Assembly: GCA_946482515.1 (NCBI GenBank)
Contig: CAMLRS010000010.1
Coordinates: 57,922 to 121,921 of the forward strand
DNA from: an uncultured Flavobacteriales bacterium
Lineage (GTDB): Bacteria > Bacteroidota > Bacteroidia > Flavobacteriales > Crocinitomicaceae
Direction: 5' to 3'
Length of the DNA: 64,000 nucleotides
Shown here: positions 1-6,474 of the stretch, one piece after another
Position numbering within the stretch: the stretch's first letter is position 1
Layout: the number at the start of each line of letters is the position of its first letter
Program-made: the position numbers and the translations under genes
The notes under the pieces: model-generated
Database searches by the model: none
What the model saw: only the letters and a program-made list of their open reading frames with translations
Told to the model about the DNA's origin: nothing

Positions 1-36
1 CAACTCGCTAACTCGCAACTTCTAACTTCCAACTAC
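1..36. repeat. AACTCGCAACTTC-like intergenic repeat (copy 1)
   Basis: Degenerate tandem AACTCGCAACTTCTAACTTCC units run up to and across the TAG stop of the marC gene. Related runs occur at 23938-23997 and 28885-28941, also next to gene 3' ends. The copy is cut by the window edge, so its full length is unknown. Confidence 0.7.
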
Positions 37-626
37 TTAAAAAGCATCTGCACATTCGCCGTAAACAGCTTCACAGCAATAGCCAGCAGGATGATCCCGA
101 ATACTTTTTTGAGGATGGCGATACCGCCCGGACCGAGGATGAGCTCGAGTCGTTTGGTGAGGCGGAGCACGATATAGACAATGATCACGTTGATCACAAT
201 CGCCAGTACGATATTGATGTTCTGGAACTCGGCGCGGAGGGAGATCAGCGTGGTCATCGTTCCGGCGCCGGCGATAATAGGGAAGGCGAGCGGTACGATA
301 CTGGCGGTTTTACCCGAAACACTGTCGCGGAAAAGGCGAACGCCCAGGATCATTTCGAGGCTCATGGCAAACAGAATGAACGAACCGGCTACGGCAAATG
401 AACGGATATCCACACCGAAAAGCTGAAGGATTGATTCTCCGAGGATCAGGAAACCGATCATGATGCCCAAAGAAACAACGCTGGTGCTCAGCGGGTGAAT
501 ATCGCCGGCCTGTTCCTTGATCTTAATAATAAGCGGAATAGAGCCCACGATATCGATCACGGCAAAAAGGACCATCGTTGTCTTGAACAATTCCGCGCTG
601 TCAAATCCTGCAAAATACGACCACAT
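33..626 (-). CDS. MarC family integral membrane protein
   Basis: A 197-residue, very hydrophobic protein with about six predicted membrane segments (roughly residues 10-35, 45-70, 75-95, 108-128, 135-155 and 170-190). Length and pattern, including the charged RLFRD stretch near residue 100 and the central glycine-rich PIIAGAGTMTT segment, fit the MarC/UPF0056 family of inner-membrane proteins. The family's transport substrate is not established, and the old link to multiple antibiotic resistance is not supported. The ATG start lies 4 nt after the purN stop, so the two are probably co-transcribed from the purN promoter. The stop codon falls inside an AACTCGC-type repeat. Confidence 0.9.
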   Translation of the reverse strand: MWSYFAGFDSAELFKTTMVLFAVIDIVGSIPLIIKIKEQAGDIHPLSTSVVSLGIMIGFLILGESILQLFGVDIRSFAVAGSFILFAMSLEMILGVRLFRDSVSGKTASIVPLAFPIIAGAGTMTTLISLRAEFQNINIVLAIVINVIIVYIVLRLTKRLELILGPGGIAILKKVFGIILLAIAVKLFTANVQMLFK

Positions 627-630
627 AACG

Positions 631-1206
631 TTAGTGTTTACTGATTATACGTTCCACGACGGCAGGAAAGTGGGTGTGTTCCAGCTCCTGCACTTTTTTC
701 GCCACGACTTCAGGTGTATCGGTGGCATCCAGCAGCACAGCAAATTGTTCCACGATCTCTCCCTTGTCGAACTCTTCGTTTACAAAATGGATGGTAATAC
801 CCGTTTCGCGCTCCTGAGCTTCCACCACAGCCTGGTGAACAAACATGCCGTACATGCCCTTTCCACCGAATTTCGGCAGCAGCGCCGGGTGAATATTAAT
901 GATGCGGTTTTCATAGGCACGGATCAGCGTCAGCGGAATTTTCCGGAGGAAACCGGCCAGGACGATCCAGTCGATATGGTGTTCGCGCAGTGAAGCAACG
1001 ATTTCCACCCCTTCTTCAAAGGAAGCATTGTCGGAAATCAGCACATCGACACCCAGCTCACGTGCTTTTGCAACGACCGGTGCATCGGCCTTGTTACAAA
1101 CAAGCAATCCGATTCGAATAGAAGCATGACCGTTGAAATGACGTACCAAATTGACGGCATTGGAGCCCGTTCCCGACGCAAAAATCGCTACCATTTGCTG
1201 TTTCAT
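631..1206 (-). CDS. purN: phosphoribosylglycinamide formyltransferase (GART)
   Basis: A 191-residue cytosolic enzyme that transfers the formyl group of 10-formyltetrahydrofolate to glycinamide ribonucleotide, the third step of purine synthesis. The phosphate-binding loop FASGTGSN ends at residue 16. The catalytic trio of the family is present as N104 and H106 (in NIHPALLP) and D147 (in EEFDKGE). The length is normal. It is first in a two-gene transcript with marC. Only 4 nt separate a TACCTTTA promoter-like box from the ATG, so the message may be leaderless. The gene is divergent from acpP across an inverted-repeat region. Confidence 0.96.
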   Translation of the reverse strand: MKQQMVAIFASGTGSNAVNLVRHFNGHASIRIGLLVCNKADAPVVAKARELGVDVLISDNASFEEGVEIVASLREHHIDWIVLAGFLRKIPLTLIRAYENRIINIHPALLPKFGGKGMYGMFVHQAVVEAQERETGITIHFVNEEFDKGEIVEQFAVLLDATDTPEVVAKKVQELEHTHFPAVVERIISKH

Positions 1207-1210
1207 GGCG

Positions 1211-1218
1211 TAAAGGTA
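1211..1218 (-). promoter_or_regulatory. -7 box of purN (TACCTTTA)
   Basis: Read on the minus strand this is TACCTTTA, one mismatch from the Bacteroidota TAnnTTTG box. It ends 4 nt before the purN ATG. The same geometry is seen at the SSP411 gene and prfB, suggesting transcription starts at or next to the start codon. Confidence 0.45.
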
Positions 1219-1245
1219 GTCAGTAAAAGAGATTTAAGAACAGTA

Positions 1246-1311
1246 AATAGGGATTGGGAAAGGGGACATTGAGGGGTTTAAGACCCCTATTTCCCATTCC
1301 CCGTCCCTGGG
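1246..1311. repeat. AATAGGGA-type inverted repeat in the purN/acpP divergent region
   Basis: The left arm AATAGGGATTGGGAA pairs approximately with the right arm TTCCCATTCCC. The core is a perfect AGGGGT (1272-1277)/ACCCCT (1283-1288) hairpin. It resembles the inverted repeats at 16431-16526 and 26488-26573. All three lie between divergent genes, just upstream of the plus-strand promoter. Confidence 0.65.
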
Positions 1312-1393
1312 CAACATTCGTTGTAAGTGCCAGTGTTTCAGGGCAAAAACCAGCGATTGACGTCTGTTCGGCGGCAATTATATTGCGATATAT

Positions 1394-1424
1394 TTTGTTT
1401 ATATGGGTTTTCCTTTTTTCTTTG
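1394..1424 (+). promoter_or_regulatory. acpP promoter (TTTG-N19-TTTCTTTG)
   Basis: TTTG at 1394-1397 is followed by exactly 19 nt and then TTTCTTTG at 1417-1424. This matches the Bacteroidota primary sigma consensus TTTG-N19-TAnnTTTG with one mismatch. It predicts a start near 1430 and a leader of about 25 nt before the acpP ATG. Confidence 0.65.
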
Positions 1425-1454
1425 CACACTGAAAAACCTTTAAACGATTTAGAG

Positions 1455-1691
1455 ATGTCTGATATCAAATCAAGAGTAATATCTATCATTGTAGATAAAT
1501 TAGGAGTTGAAGAAAGCGAAGTGACCAACGAGGCAAGCTTCACAAACGACCTGGGAGCTGACTCTCTGGATACTGTTGAGCTGATCATGGAGTTCGAAAA
1601 AGAATTCAACATTGCCATTCCGGACGATCAGGCTGAAAACATCCAAACAGTTGGTGACGCAGTATCTTACATCGAGAAGAACGCAAACTAA
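1455..1691 (+). CDS. acpP: acyl carrier protein
   Basis: A 78-residue acidic four-helix protein that carries growing fatty acyl chains on a 4'-phosphopantetheine arm. The attachment serine is S37 in the [10 protein letters not shown] motif. The ATG at 1455 gives the normal ACP length; upstream in-frame codons would add an atypical extension across the promoter region. fabF follows 51 nt downstream, the usual acpP-fabF arrangement, and rnc comes next, a gene order widely seen in Bacteroidota. Transcription probably begins at the promoter at 1394-1424. Confidence 0.97.
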   Translation: MSDIKSRVISIIVDKLGVEESEVTNEASFTNDLGADSLDTVELIMEFEKEFNIAIPDDQAENIQTVGDAVSYIEKNAN

Positions 1692-1742
1692 GTCGACCCG
1701 AAATTCGCAGGATCAGGGCAGTTAATTAAGAAAAACGGATTT

Positions 1743-2996
1743 ATGGAGCTGAAGAGAGTGGTAGTGACCGGGCTGGGAGCTTTAACGCCGATCGGGAATA
1801 CTGTTCAGGAATACTGGGACGGTCTCTTGAACGGTAAAAGCGGTGCAGCACCTATACAACAATTTGACGCCTCTAAATTCAAAACACTGTTTGCCTGCGA
1901 AGTCAAAAATTTTGATGTCGAGCAATTCATCGACAGGAAGGAAGCAAGGAAATTAGACCAATTTTCACAATATGCCATGGTTTCTGCTGCAGAAGCCATG
2001 GCTGATTCCGGCCTGATGGAAACCAATCCGAATCTCGACAGAATCGGTGTGATCTGGGGCTCGGGTGTAGGTGGATTGAAAACCTTCCAGGACGAGTCGC
2101 AGAATTTCTTTGCGGGCGACGGAACCCCGAAATTCAATCCGTTCTTTATCCCGAAAATGATCGCCGACATTGCGGCAGGACACATTTCCATCAAATACGG
2201 TCTCCGTGGTCCAAACTACGTAACCGTTTCGGCTTGTGCTTCTTCCACCAATGCTATTATCGACGCTTTTAACCTCATTCGTCTCGGCAAAGCCGATGCG
2301 TTTGTTACCGGTGGATCGGAAGCCGCTGTCAATGAAATGGGAATGGGAGGTTTCAACGCCCTCAAAGCCCTTTCCACACGCAACGATTCGCCTGAAACCG
2401 CTTCCCGTCCATTCGATGTGGACCGCGATGGTTTCGTATTGGGAGAAGGTGCTGGCGCGCTGATCCTCGAAGAATACGAACACGCGAAAAAACGCGGAGC
2501 AAAAATCTATGCCGAAGTACTCGGCGGCGGCATGTCGGGCGATGCCTATCACATGACAGCTCCGCATCCGGAAGGAATCGGCGCCCGCAACGTAATGATC
2601 GCGGCACTCGAAGATGCTAACATCAGCCCGGAAGAAGTGGATTACGTGAACGTACACGGAACTTCCACACCACTGGGCGATATCGCTGAAACAAAAGCTA
2701 TTCTGCAGGTGTTCGGCGAGCATGCATACGATCTCAATATCAGCTCGACCAAATCTATGACCGGCCACTTATTGGGTGCTGCCGGGGCTATCGAAGCCAT
2801 TGCCTGCGTGCTGGCTGTAAAGCACGATGTTGTTCCTCCGACAATCAACCACTTCACAGATGATCCGGAAATCGATAATCGTTTGAATTTTACATTTAAC
2901 AAAGCACAGCACCGCACGGTCAATGTAGCTTTATCAAACACCTTTGGTTTCGGGGGTCACAATACATCTGTGATTGTTCGAAAATTCAAAGGCTAG
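1743..2996 (+). CDS. fabF: beta-ketoacyl-ACP synthase II
   Basis: A 417-residue thiolase-fold condensing enzyme that elongates acyl-ACP with malonyl-ACP in type II fatty acid synthesis. The Cys-His-His triad is visible: C165 in VTVSACASSTNA, H305 in VNVHGTSTPLGD and H342 in KSMTGHLLGAAGA. The C-terminal NTFGFGGHN motif is present. The length is typical for FabF and longer than FabH. It sits between acpP and rnc on one transcript. Confidence 0.97.
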   Translation: MELKRVVVTGLGALTPIGNTVQEYWDGLLNGKSGAAPIQQFDASKFKTLFACEVKNFDVEQFIDRKEARKLDQFSQYAMVSAAEAMADSGLMETNPNLDRIGVIWGSGVGGLKTFQDESQNFFAGDGTPKFNPFFIPKMIADIAAGHISIKYGLRGPNYVTVSACASSTNAIIDAFNLIRLGKADAFVTGGSEAAVNEMGMGGFNALKALSTRNDSPETASRPFDVDRDGFVLGEGAGALILEEYEHAKKRGAKIYAEVLGGGMSGDAYHMTAPHPEGIGARNVMIAALEDANISPEEVDYVNVHGTSTPLGDIAETKAILQVFGEHAYDLNISSTKSMTGHLLGAAGAIEAIACVLAVKHDVVPPTINHFTDDPEIDNRLNFTFNKAQHRTVNVALSNTFGFGGHNTSVIVRKFKG

Positions 2997-2997
2997 T

Positions 2998-3720
2998 TTG
3001 CGGTTCCGAGTTCCTTTCCTCGCCCCCCGGAGATCCAAGGAAGATCTGCAATTCATCCGGTTCTTTATCGATAAGTTCGGTTATCGACCGAAACGTCTTG
3101 ACCTTTTTTACGAAGCAACAACACACCGTTCGCTTACGTATTCAGCGTCGCGTGAATTTTCCAATGAACGACTCGAATTCCTCGGTGATGCCATCCTTGA
3201 TTCCATTATCGCCGAATTCCTGTTCCATAAATTCCCCGATCAGGACGAAGGCTACCTGACAAAAGTCAAATCCAAAGTCGTTTCGCGCAAAACCCTTTCG
3301 GAGATCGGCGAAGAGCTGGGCCTGCGGAAAATCATCCGCTACAACAAAGGCCGCTCCATCAATCTTTCTTCGCTCGAAGGAAACGCGTTTGAGGCCATTA
3401 TCGGCGCTATTTACCTCGACAGCTCCTACGAGACGGTGAAAAAGATCCTGCATCACCACATTTTCCGGAAATACGTCGACCTGAACAAAGTACTCGAAGA
3501 AGAAATCGACTTCAAATCCCGCTTGTTCATCTGGAGCCAGAAACGCCGTTTGCAGCTCGAATTCATCGTGCTCCGCGAAGAAAACCTCCACGGCAACTGG
3601 AAGTACGAAGTCGTGGCGCAGGTCAACGGCACTAACTACGGCAAAGGCATCGGCGCTTCGAAAAAAGTCGCCGAACAGGCCGCAGCACGGGAAACGCTGA
3701 TCCTGATGGGGGAAATGTAA
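2998..3720 (+). CDS. rnc: ribonuclease III
   Basis: Double-strand-specific endoribonuclease that processes rRNA precursors and structured RNAs. The RNase III signature NERLEFLGDAILD lies at about residues 56-68, and the second acidic cluster EGNAFEAIIGAIYLD near residue 125-139. A dsRNA-binding domain fills the last ~75 residues (KYEVVAQVNG...GIGASKKVAEQAAA). I chose the TTG directly after the fabF stop, giving 240 residues starting MRFRVPFL. A second in-frame TTG at 2974 overlaps the end of fabF and would add eight residues. No ATG is available upstream of the domain, so a TTG start is needed either way. Confidence 0.93.
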   Translation: MRFRVPFLAPRRSKEDLQFIRFFIDKFGYRPKRLDLFYEATTHRSLTYSASREFSNERLEFLGDAILDSIIAEFLFHKFPDQDEGYLTKVKSKVVSRKTLSEIGEELGLRKIIRYNKGRSINLSSLEGNAFEAIIGAIYLDSSYETVKKILHHHIFRKYVDLNKVLEEEIDFKSRLFIWSQKRRLQLEFIVLREENLHGNWKYEVVAQVNGTNYGKGIGASKKVAEQAAARETLILMGEM

Positions 3721-3725
3721 TCATC

Positions 3726-3813
3726 TGTTTCCTCCCTTGAGGGAGGACTAAGGAGGGTGGCTAACCACAATCCTGATTGCCACCTTCCTCGATCCCTCCT
3801 CAAGGAGGGAAGT
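3726..3813. repeat. paired inverted copies of a TCCCTCCTTGAGGAGGGA-like palindromic repeat
   Basis: One copy (TCCTCCCTTGAGGGAGGA then CTAAGGAGGGTGG) is followed about 18 nt later by a second copy in the opposite orientation (CCACCTTCCTCGATCCCTCC then TCAAGGAGGGA). Each copy is itself palindromic. A related single copy lies at 21072-21102. It sits after rnc and could also act as a transcript end, but no T-run follows. Confidence 0.7.
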
Positions 3814-3887
3814 TAGCACACCGTTATTCACACATTGATGATCATAACATAATACGCCAACTCTCAGGTTTTCCTGCCATTTATGTG

Positions 3888-3895
3888 TACTTTCG
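3888..3895 (+). promoter_or_regulatory. -7-like box (TACTTTCG) upstream of the IPExxxVDY gene
   Basis: TACTTTCG differs from TAnnTTTG at one position and ends 18 nt before the chosen GTG start. No clear -33 TTTG was found at 19-nt spacing. Confidence 0.35.
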
Positions 3896-3913
3896 GGAAT
3901 TAATCACTCGTCC

Positions 3914-4342
3914 GTGGGGAAACAGAAACGTCACGTATTGTCGCTGGAAGCCGAGATCGATTTTGAATTGATCGGCATTTGCTCCCACCACAGCGACTAC
4001 CGGCTGGCCTGGGGATTGAACCAGGGTTTAAGGCTTAATCTCGCCAAGAACGACGAGCTGTTTGTGATCACCAATAAAAAAGGACAGCCTGTTTCGGAAC
4101 ATTCGTATTACGAGTGGTACGATGAGGAAAACCAGGTCGATTATTACCTGATCAGGAACAAAAGCGAAGGCAAATTCCTGATCCCTGAAAAAAGTCAGAT
4201 CGACTACTTTCTGTTCCTGCGCAATAACGTGCTGCTCGACCCGGAAGAAGTCCTCGAAGACGTAAAGAAAATTACCAGCGTGATGGCTGCCTATCTGTTT
4301 GATCCGGCCGATCTGCCTTCCGCTGAACAAATTGTATTTTGA
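3914..4342 (+). CDS. IPExxxVDY family protein
   Basis: A 142-residue cytosolic protein containing IPEKSQIDYFLFLRNN near residue 92, the hallmark of the uncharacterised IPExxxVDY family common in Bacteroidota. The family is often found next to pyruvate kinase, as here, where the pyk ATG follows its stop with no gap. The start is GTG (MGKQKRHVLSLE); no suitable ATG precedes the conserved region. No catalytic residues are evident. Coupling to pyk suggests, but does not show, a link to central carbon metabolism. Confidence 0.85.
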   Translation: MGKQKRHVLSLEAEIDFELIGICSHHSDYRLAWGLNQGLRLNLAKNDELFVITNKKGQPVSEHSYYEWYDEENQVDYYLIRNKSEGKFLIPEKSQIDYFLFLRNNVLLDPEEVLEDVKKITSVMAAYLFDPADLPSAEQIVF

Positions 4343-5764
4343 ATGAAAAAAACGAAAATTGTAGCAACGCTCGGACCTGCTTCTACGACAGAAAAAGACG
4401 TGCTGCGCAAAATGATGCTGGAAGGCGTGAACGTGTGCAGATTGAACTGCTCACACGGCTCCCACGAAGATCATAAGCGGAACATCGACATGATCCGCGA
4501 GCTGAATGAAGAATTAGGATTTAACGTAGCCATCCTGGCCGATCTGCAAGGGCCGAAGATCCGTACCTACGAAATGGAAAACAACGGCGTGATGATGAAC
4601 GACGGAGCGCTGGTGACCATCGTAACGGAAAAGATCGTCGGAACAGCCGAAAAATTCGGGATCAGCTACAAATACATGCCGCAGGACGTAAAGCCCGGCG
4701 AGCGTATCCTGCTCGATGACGGTAAGCTCATGATGGAAATTATTTCCACCGATGGCGTACGCGAAATCAAAGCCAAAGTGCTTCACGGTGGTATCCTTTC
4801 ATCGAAGAAAGGGGTGAACCTGCCGAACACGACCATTTCATTGCCATCACTGACGGAAAAAGACCGCGAGGACCTCACGTTTGCGCTGGCAGAAGATGTG
4901 GATTGGATCGGTCTTTCCTTTGTGCGTTCAGCGCGCGATATCATCGAATTGAAGCACATCATTGCGCAGAACCAGGCGAAAGCCCGCGTGATCGCGAAGA
5001 TCGAAAAGCCGGAAGCGGTGGAAGACATCGACGAAATCATCAAGGTGAGCGACGCGCTGATGGTAGCCCGTGGCGACCTCGGTGTGGAAGTTCCTTACCA
5101 GAACGTGCCGCTGATCCAGAAAATGCTCATCCGCAAAGGCCACCAGCACGCCAAGCCGGTCATCGTAGCTACGCAGATGATGGAAAGCATGATCACCAAT
5201 ATTTCGCCAACGCGTGCGGAAGTAAACGACGTGGCGAATGCCGTACTCGACGGCGCCGATGCCGTGATGCTTTCCGGTGAAACATCCGTAGGGCGCTACC
5301 CGGTGGAAGTGATCCGCACCATGGCCAACATCGTGCACGAAATGGAAAACTTCGACGGCATTTACAACAAGGAGCAGCTGCCGGAAAAATCACAGGCGCG
5401 CTTCATTTCCGATTCGATTTGTTTCAACGCCTGCCGCCTCGCACAGCGCGTGGAAGCCGATGCGATCATCACCATGTCCTTTTCCGGGTATACGGCCTAT
5501 AAGATCGCTTCCCAGCGCCCGAATGCGCCGATTTACGTATTCACGGGCAACAAGAACATCCTTACGCAGCTCAACCTCGTCTGGGGCGTTCGCGCGTTCT
5601 ACTACGACAAGAAAGTGAGCACCGATCATACCATTGCCGATATCAAGTACCTGTTGACCAAAGAAGGATTGCTGAAACAAGGCGACCTGGTGATCAACAT
5701 TGCTTCCATTCCGATCGAAGAGAACGGAAAATCGAATATGTTGAAGCTGAGCTACGTGGAATAA
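4343..5764 (+). CDS. pyk: pyruvate kinase
   Basis: A 473-residue glycolytic enzyme converting phosphoenolpyruvate and ADP to pyruvate and ATP. N-terminal KIVATLGPAS and the R33/N35/S37/H38 cluster in CRLNCSHGSH bind phosphate and K+. The B domain follows, then the catalytic lysine/metal-ligand segment VIAKIEKPEAVEDID, and MVARGDLGVEVP with the acidic metal ligands. The signature VATQMMESMI is present. The C-terminal regulatory-type domain is complete. Translation appears coupled to the IPExxxVDY gene, and a strong terminator follows. Confidence 0.97.
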   Translation: MKKTKIVATLGPASTTEKDVLRKMMLEGVNVCRLNCSHGSHEDHKRNIDMIRELNEELGFNVAILADLQGPKIRTYEMENNGVMMNDGALVTIVTEKIVGTAEKFGISYKYMPQDVKPGERILLDDGKLMMEIISTDGVREIKAKVLHGGILSSKKGVNLPNTTISLPSLTEKDREDLTFALAEDVDWIGLSFVRSARDIIELKHIIAQNQAKARVIAKIEKPEAVEDIDEIIKVSDALMVARGDLGVEVPYQNVPLIQKMLIRKGHQHAKPVIVATQMMESMITNISPTRAEVNDVANAVLDGADAVMLSGETSVGRYPVEVIRTMANIVHEMENFDGIYNKEQLPEKSQARFISDSICFNACRLAQRVEADAIITMSFSGYTAYKIASQRPNAPIYVFTGNKNILTQLNLVWGVRAFYYDKKVSTDHTIADIKYLLTKEGLLKQGDLVINIASIPIEENGKSNMLKLSYVE

Positions 5765-5787
5765 TAACCCACGATCAAAACGATACA

Positions 5788-5812
5788 AGGACAGTTCAGG
5801 CTGTCCTTTTTT
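5788..5812 (+). terminator. Rho-independent terminator of pyk
   Basis: AGGACAG (5788-5794), loop TTCAGG, CTGTCCT (5801-5807) followed by a run of T to 5812. This is a 7-bp stem on the plus strand directly after pyk. Confidence 0.85.
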
Positions 5813-5824
5813 GTTGAAACAAAA

Positions 5825-5848
5825 AAAGCCGGTTTCAAAACCGGCTTT
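5825..5848 (-). terminator. Rho-independent terminator of the minus-strand beta-barrel gene
   Basis: On the minus strand, AAAGCCGGTTTTGAAACCGG then CTTTTTTTG forms a ~10-bp GC-rich stem followed by T. It lies just beyond the stop at 5870. The A-rich left flank makes it work best on the minus strand. Confidence 0.85.
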
Positions 5849-5869
5849 GACAATTCTATTGCTTGGTAT

Positions 5870-6355
5870 TTACTTGATCGCAAAACGCACCGCAAGGCTT
5901 CCGTAAATGTAGAATCCTACCCACGGGAACAAGCGGATTGTTGGTGTAGCATCCAGTGCGATGTTGATCGGCACCTGCTCGAACGTGTATTCCAGACCGA
6001 TGATGCCATCAATTCCGCCGAATACGCCGGTGTAATAACGATCATCATCCCAGTGTGGGTGACGATAGCGGTATCCGTTCGTCCAGAAACCTAGATCAGC
6101 ACCACCGCCGATGTACCAGTCCAGTCCGCCCTGGATGTTGAAATTCTTTTCGTATAAAGCCTGCAGCCACAGGTGACGGTAGCCACCACCGAGATTCGCT
6201 TCGAGGGCGCTGCTACCGCCAAAGAAGTGTTTCAAGCTTACAGAGCCATAACCCGGGAAACCTCCCTTAAGTCCGATCGCCGTTTGATATTGTTGCGCTG
6301 TGGTGAATTGCACCATTCCAAAAACGACAAAAAGCGCCAATAGTAATTTTCTCAT
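5870..6355 (-). CDS. small outer-membrane beta-barrel-like protein
   Basis: A 161-residue secreted protein. A signal peptide (MRKLLLALFVVFGMVQ, cleavage around TTA-QQ) is followed by alternating hydrophobic strands rich in Gly, Tyr and Trp (FPGYGSVSLKHFFGG, GGGYRHLWLQALYEKN, WYIGGGADLGFW). It ends with a strand (YGSLAVRFAIK) of the kind seen in small outer-membrane porin-like proteins. I chose the ATG at 6355 because it begins the signal peptide and lies downstream of a CATATTTG promoter-like box at 6373-6380 (minus strand). An earlier in-frame codon near 6403 would lie upstream of that box. The function is not known. Confidence 0.8.
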   Translation of the reverse strand: MRKLLLALFVVFGMVQFTTAQQYQTAIGLKGGFPGYGSVSLKHFFGGSSALEANLGGGYRHLWLQALYEKNFNIQGGLDWYIGGGADLGFWTNGYRYRHPHWDDDRYYTGVFGGIDGIIGLEYTFEQVPINIALDATPTIRLFPWVGFYIYGSLAVRFAIK

Positions 6356-6474
6356 AACCCATTTTCTTAAGCCAAATATGGACCTAATCCATTTTACCTG
6401 CAAGGGTTATGAGAAACGTTTAGAAAAATTAGCATTTCGGCAAAAAGTAGCTTTCCAATAGTTGCATAGCCGAA

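Noticed and set aside
1220..1618. Open frame opposite acpP
   Set aside because: It is antisense to acpP and crosses the inverted repeat; composition follows the third-codon pattern of acpP on the other strand.
4903..5338. Overlapping frames inside pyk on both strands
   Set aside because: They are products of GC-biased codons of pyruvate kinase and have no start context, domain or gap of their own.
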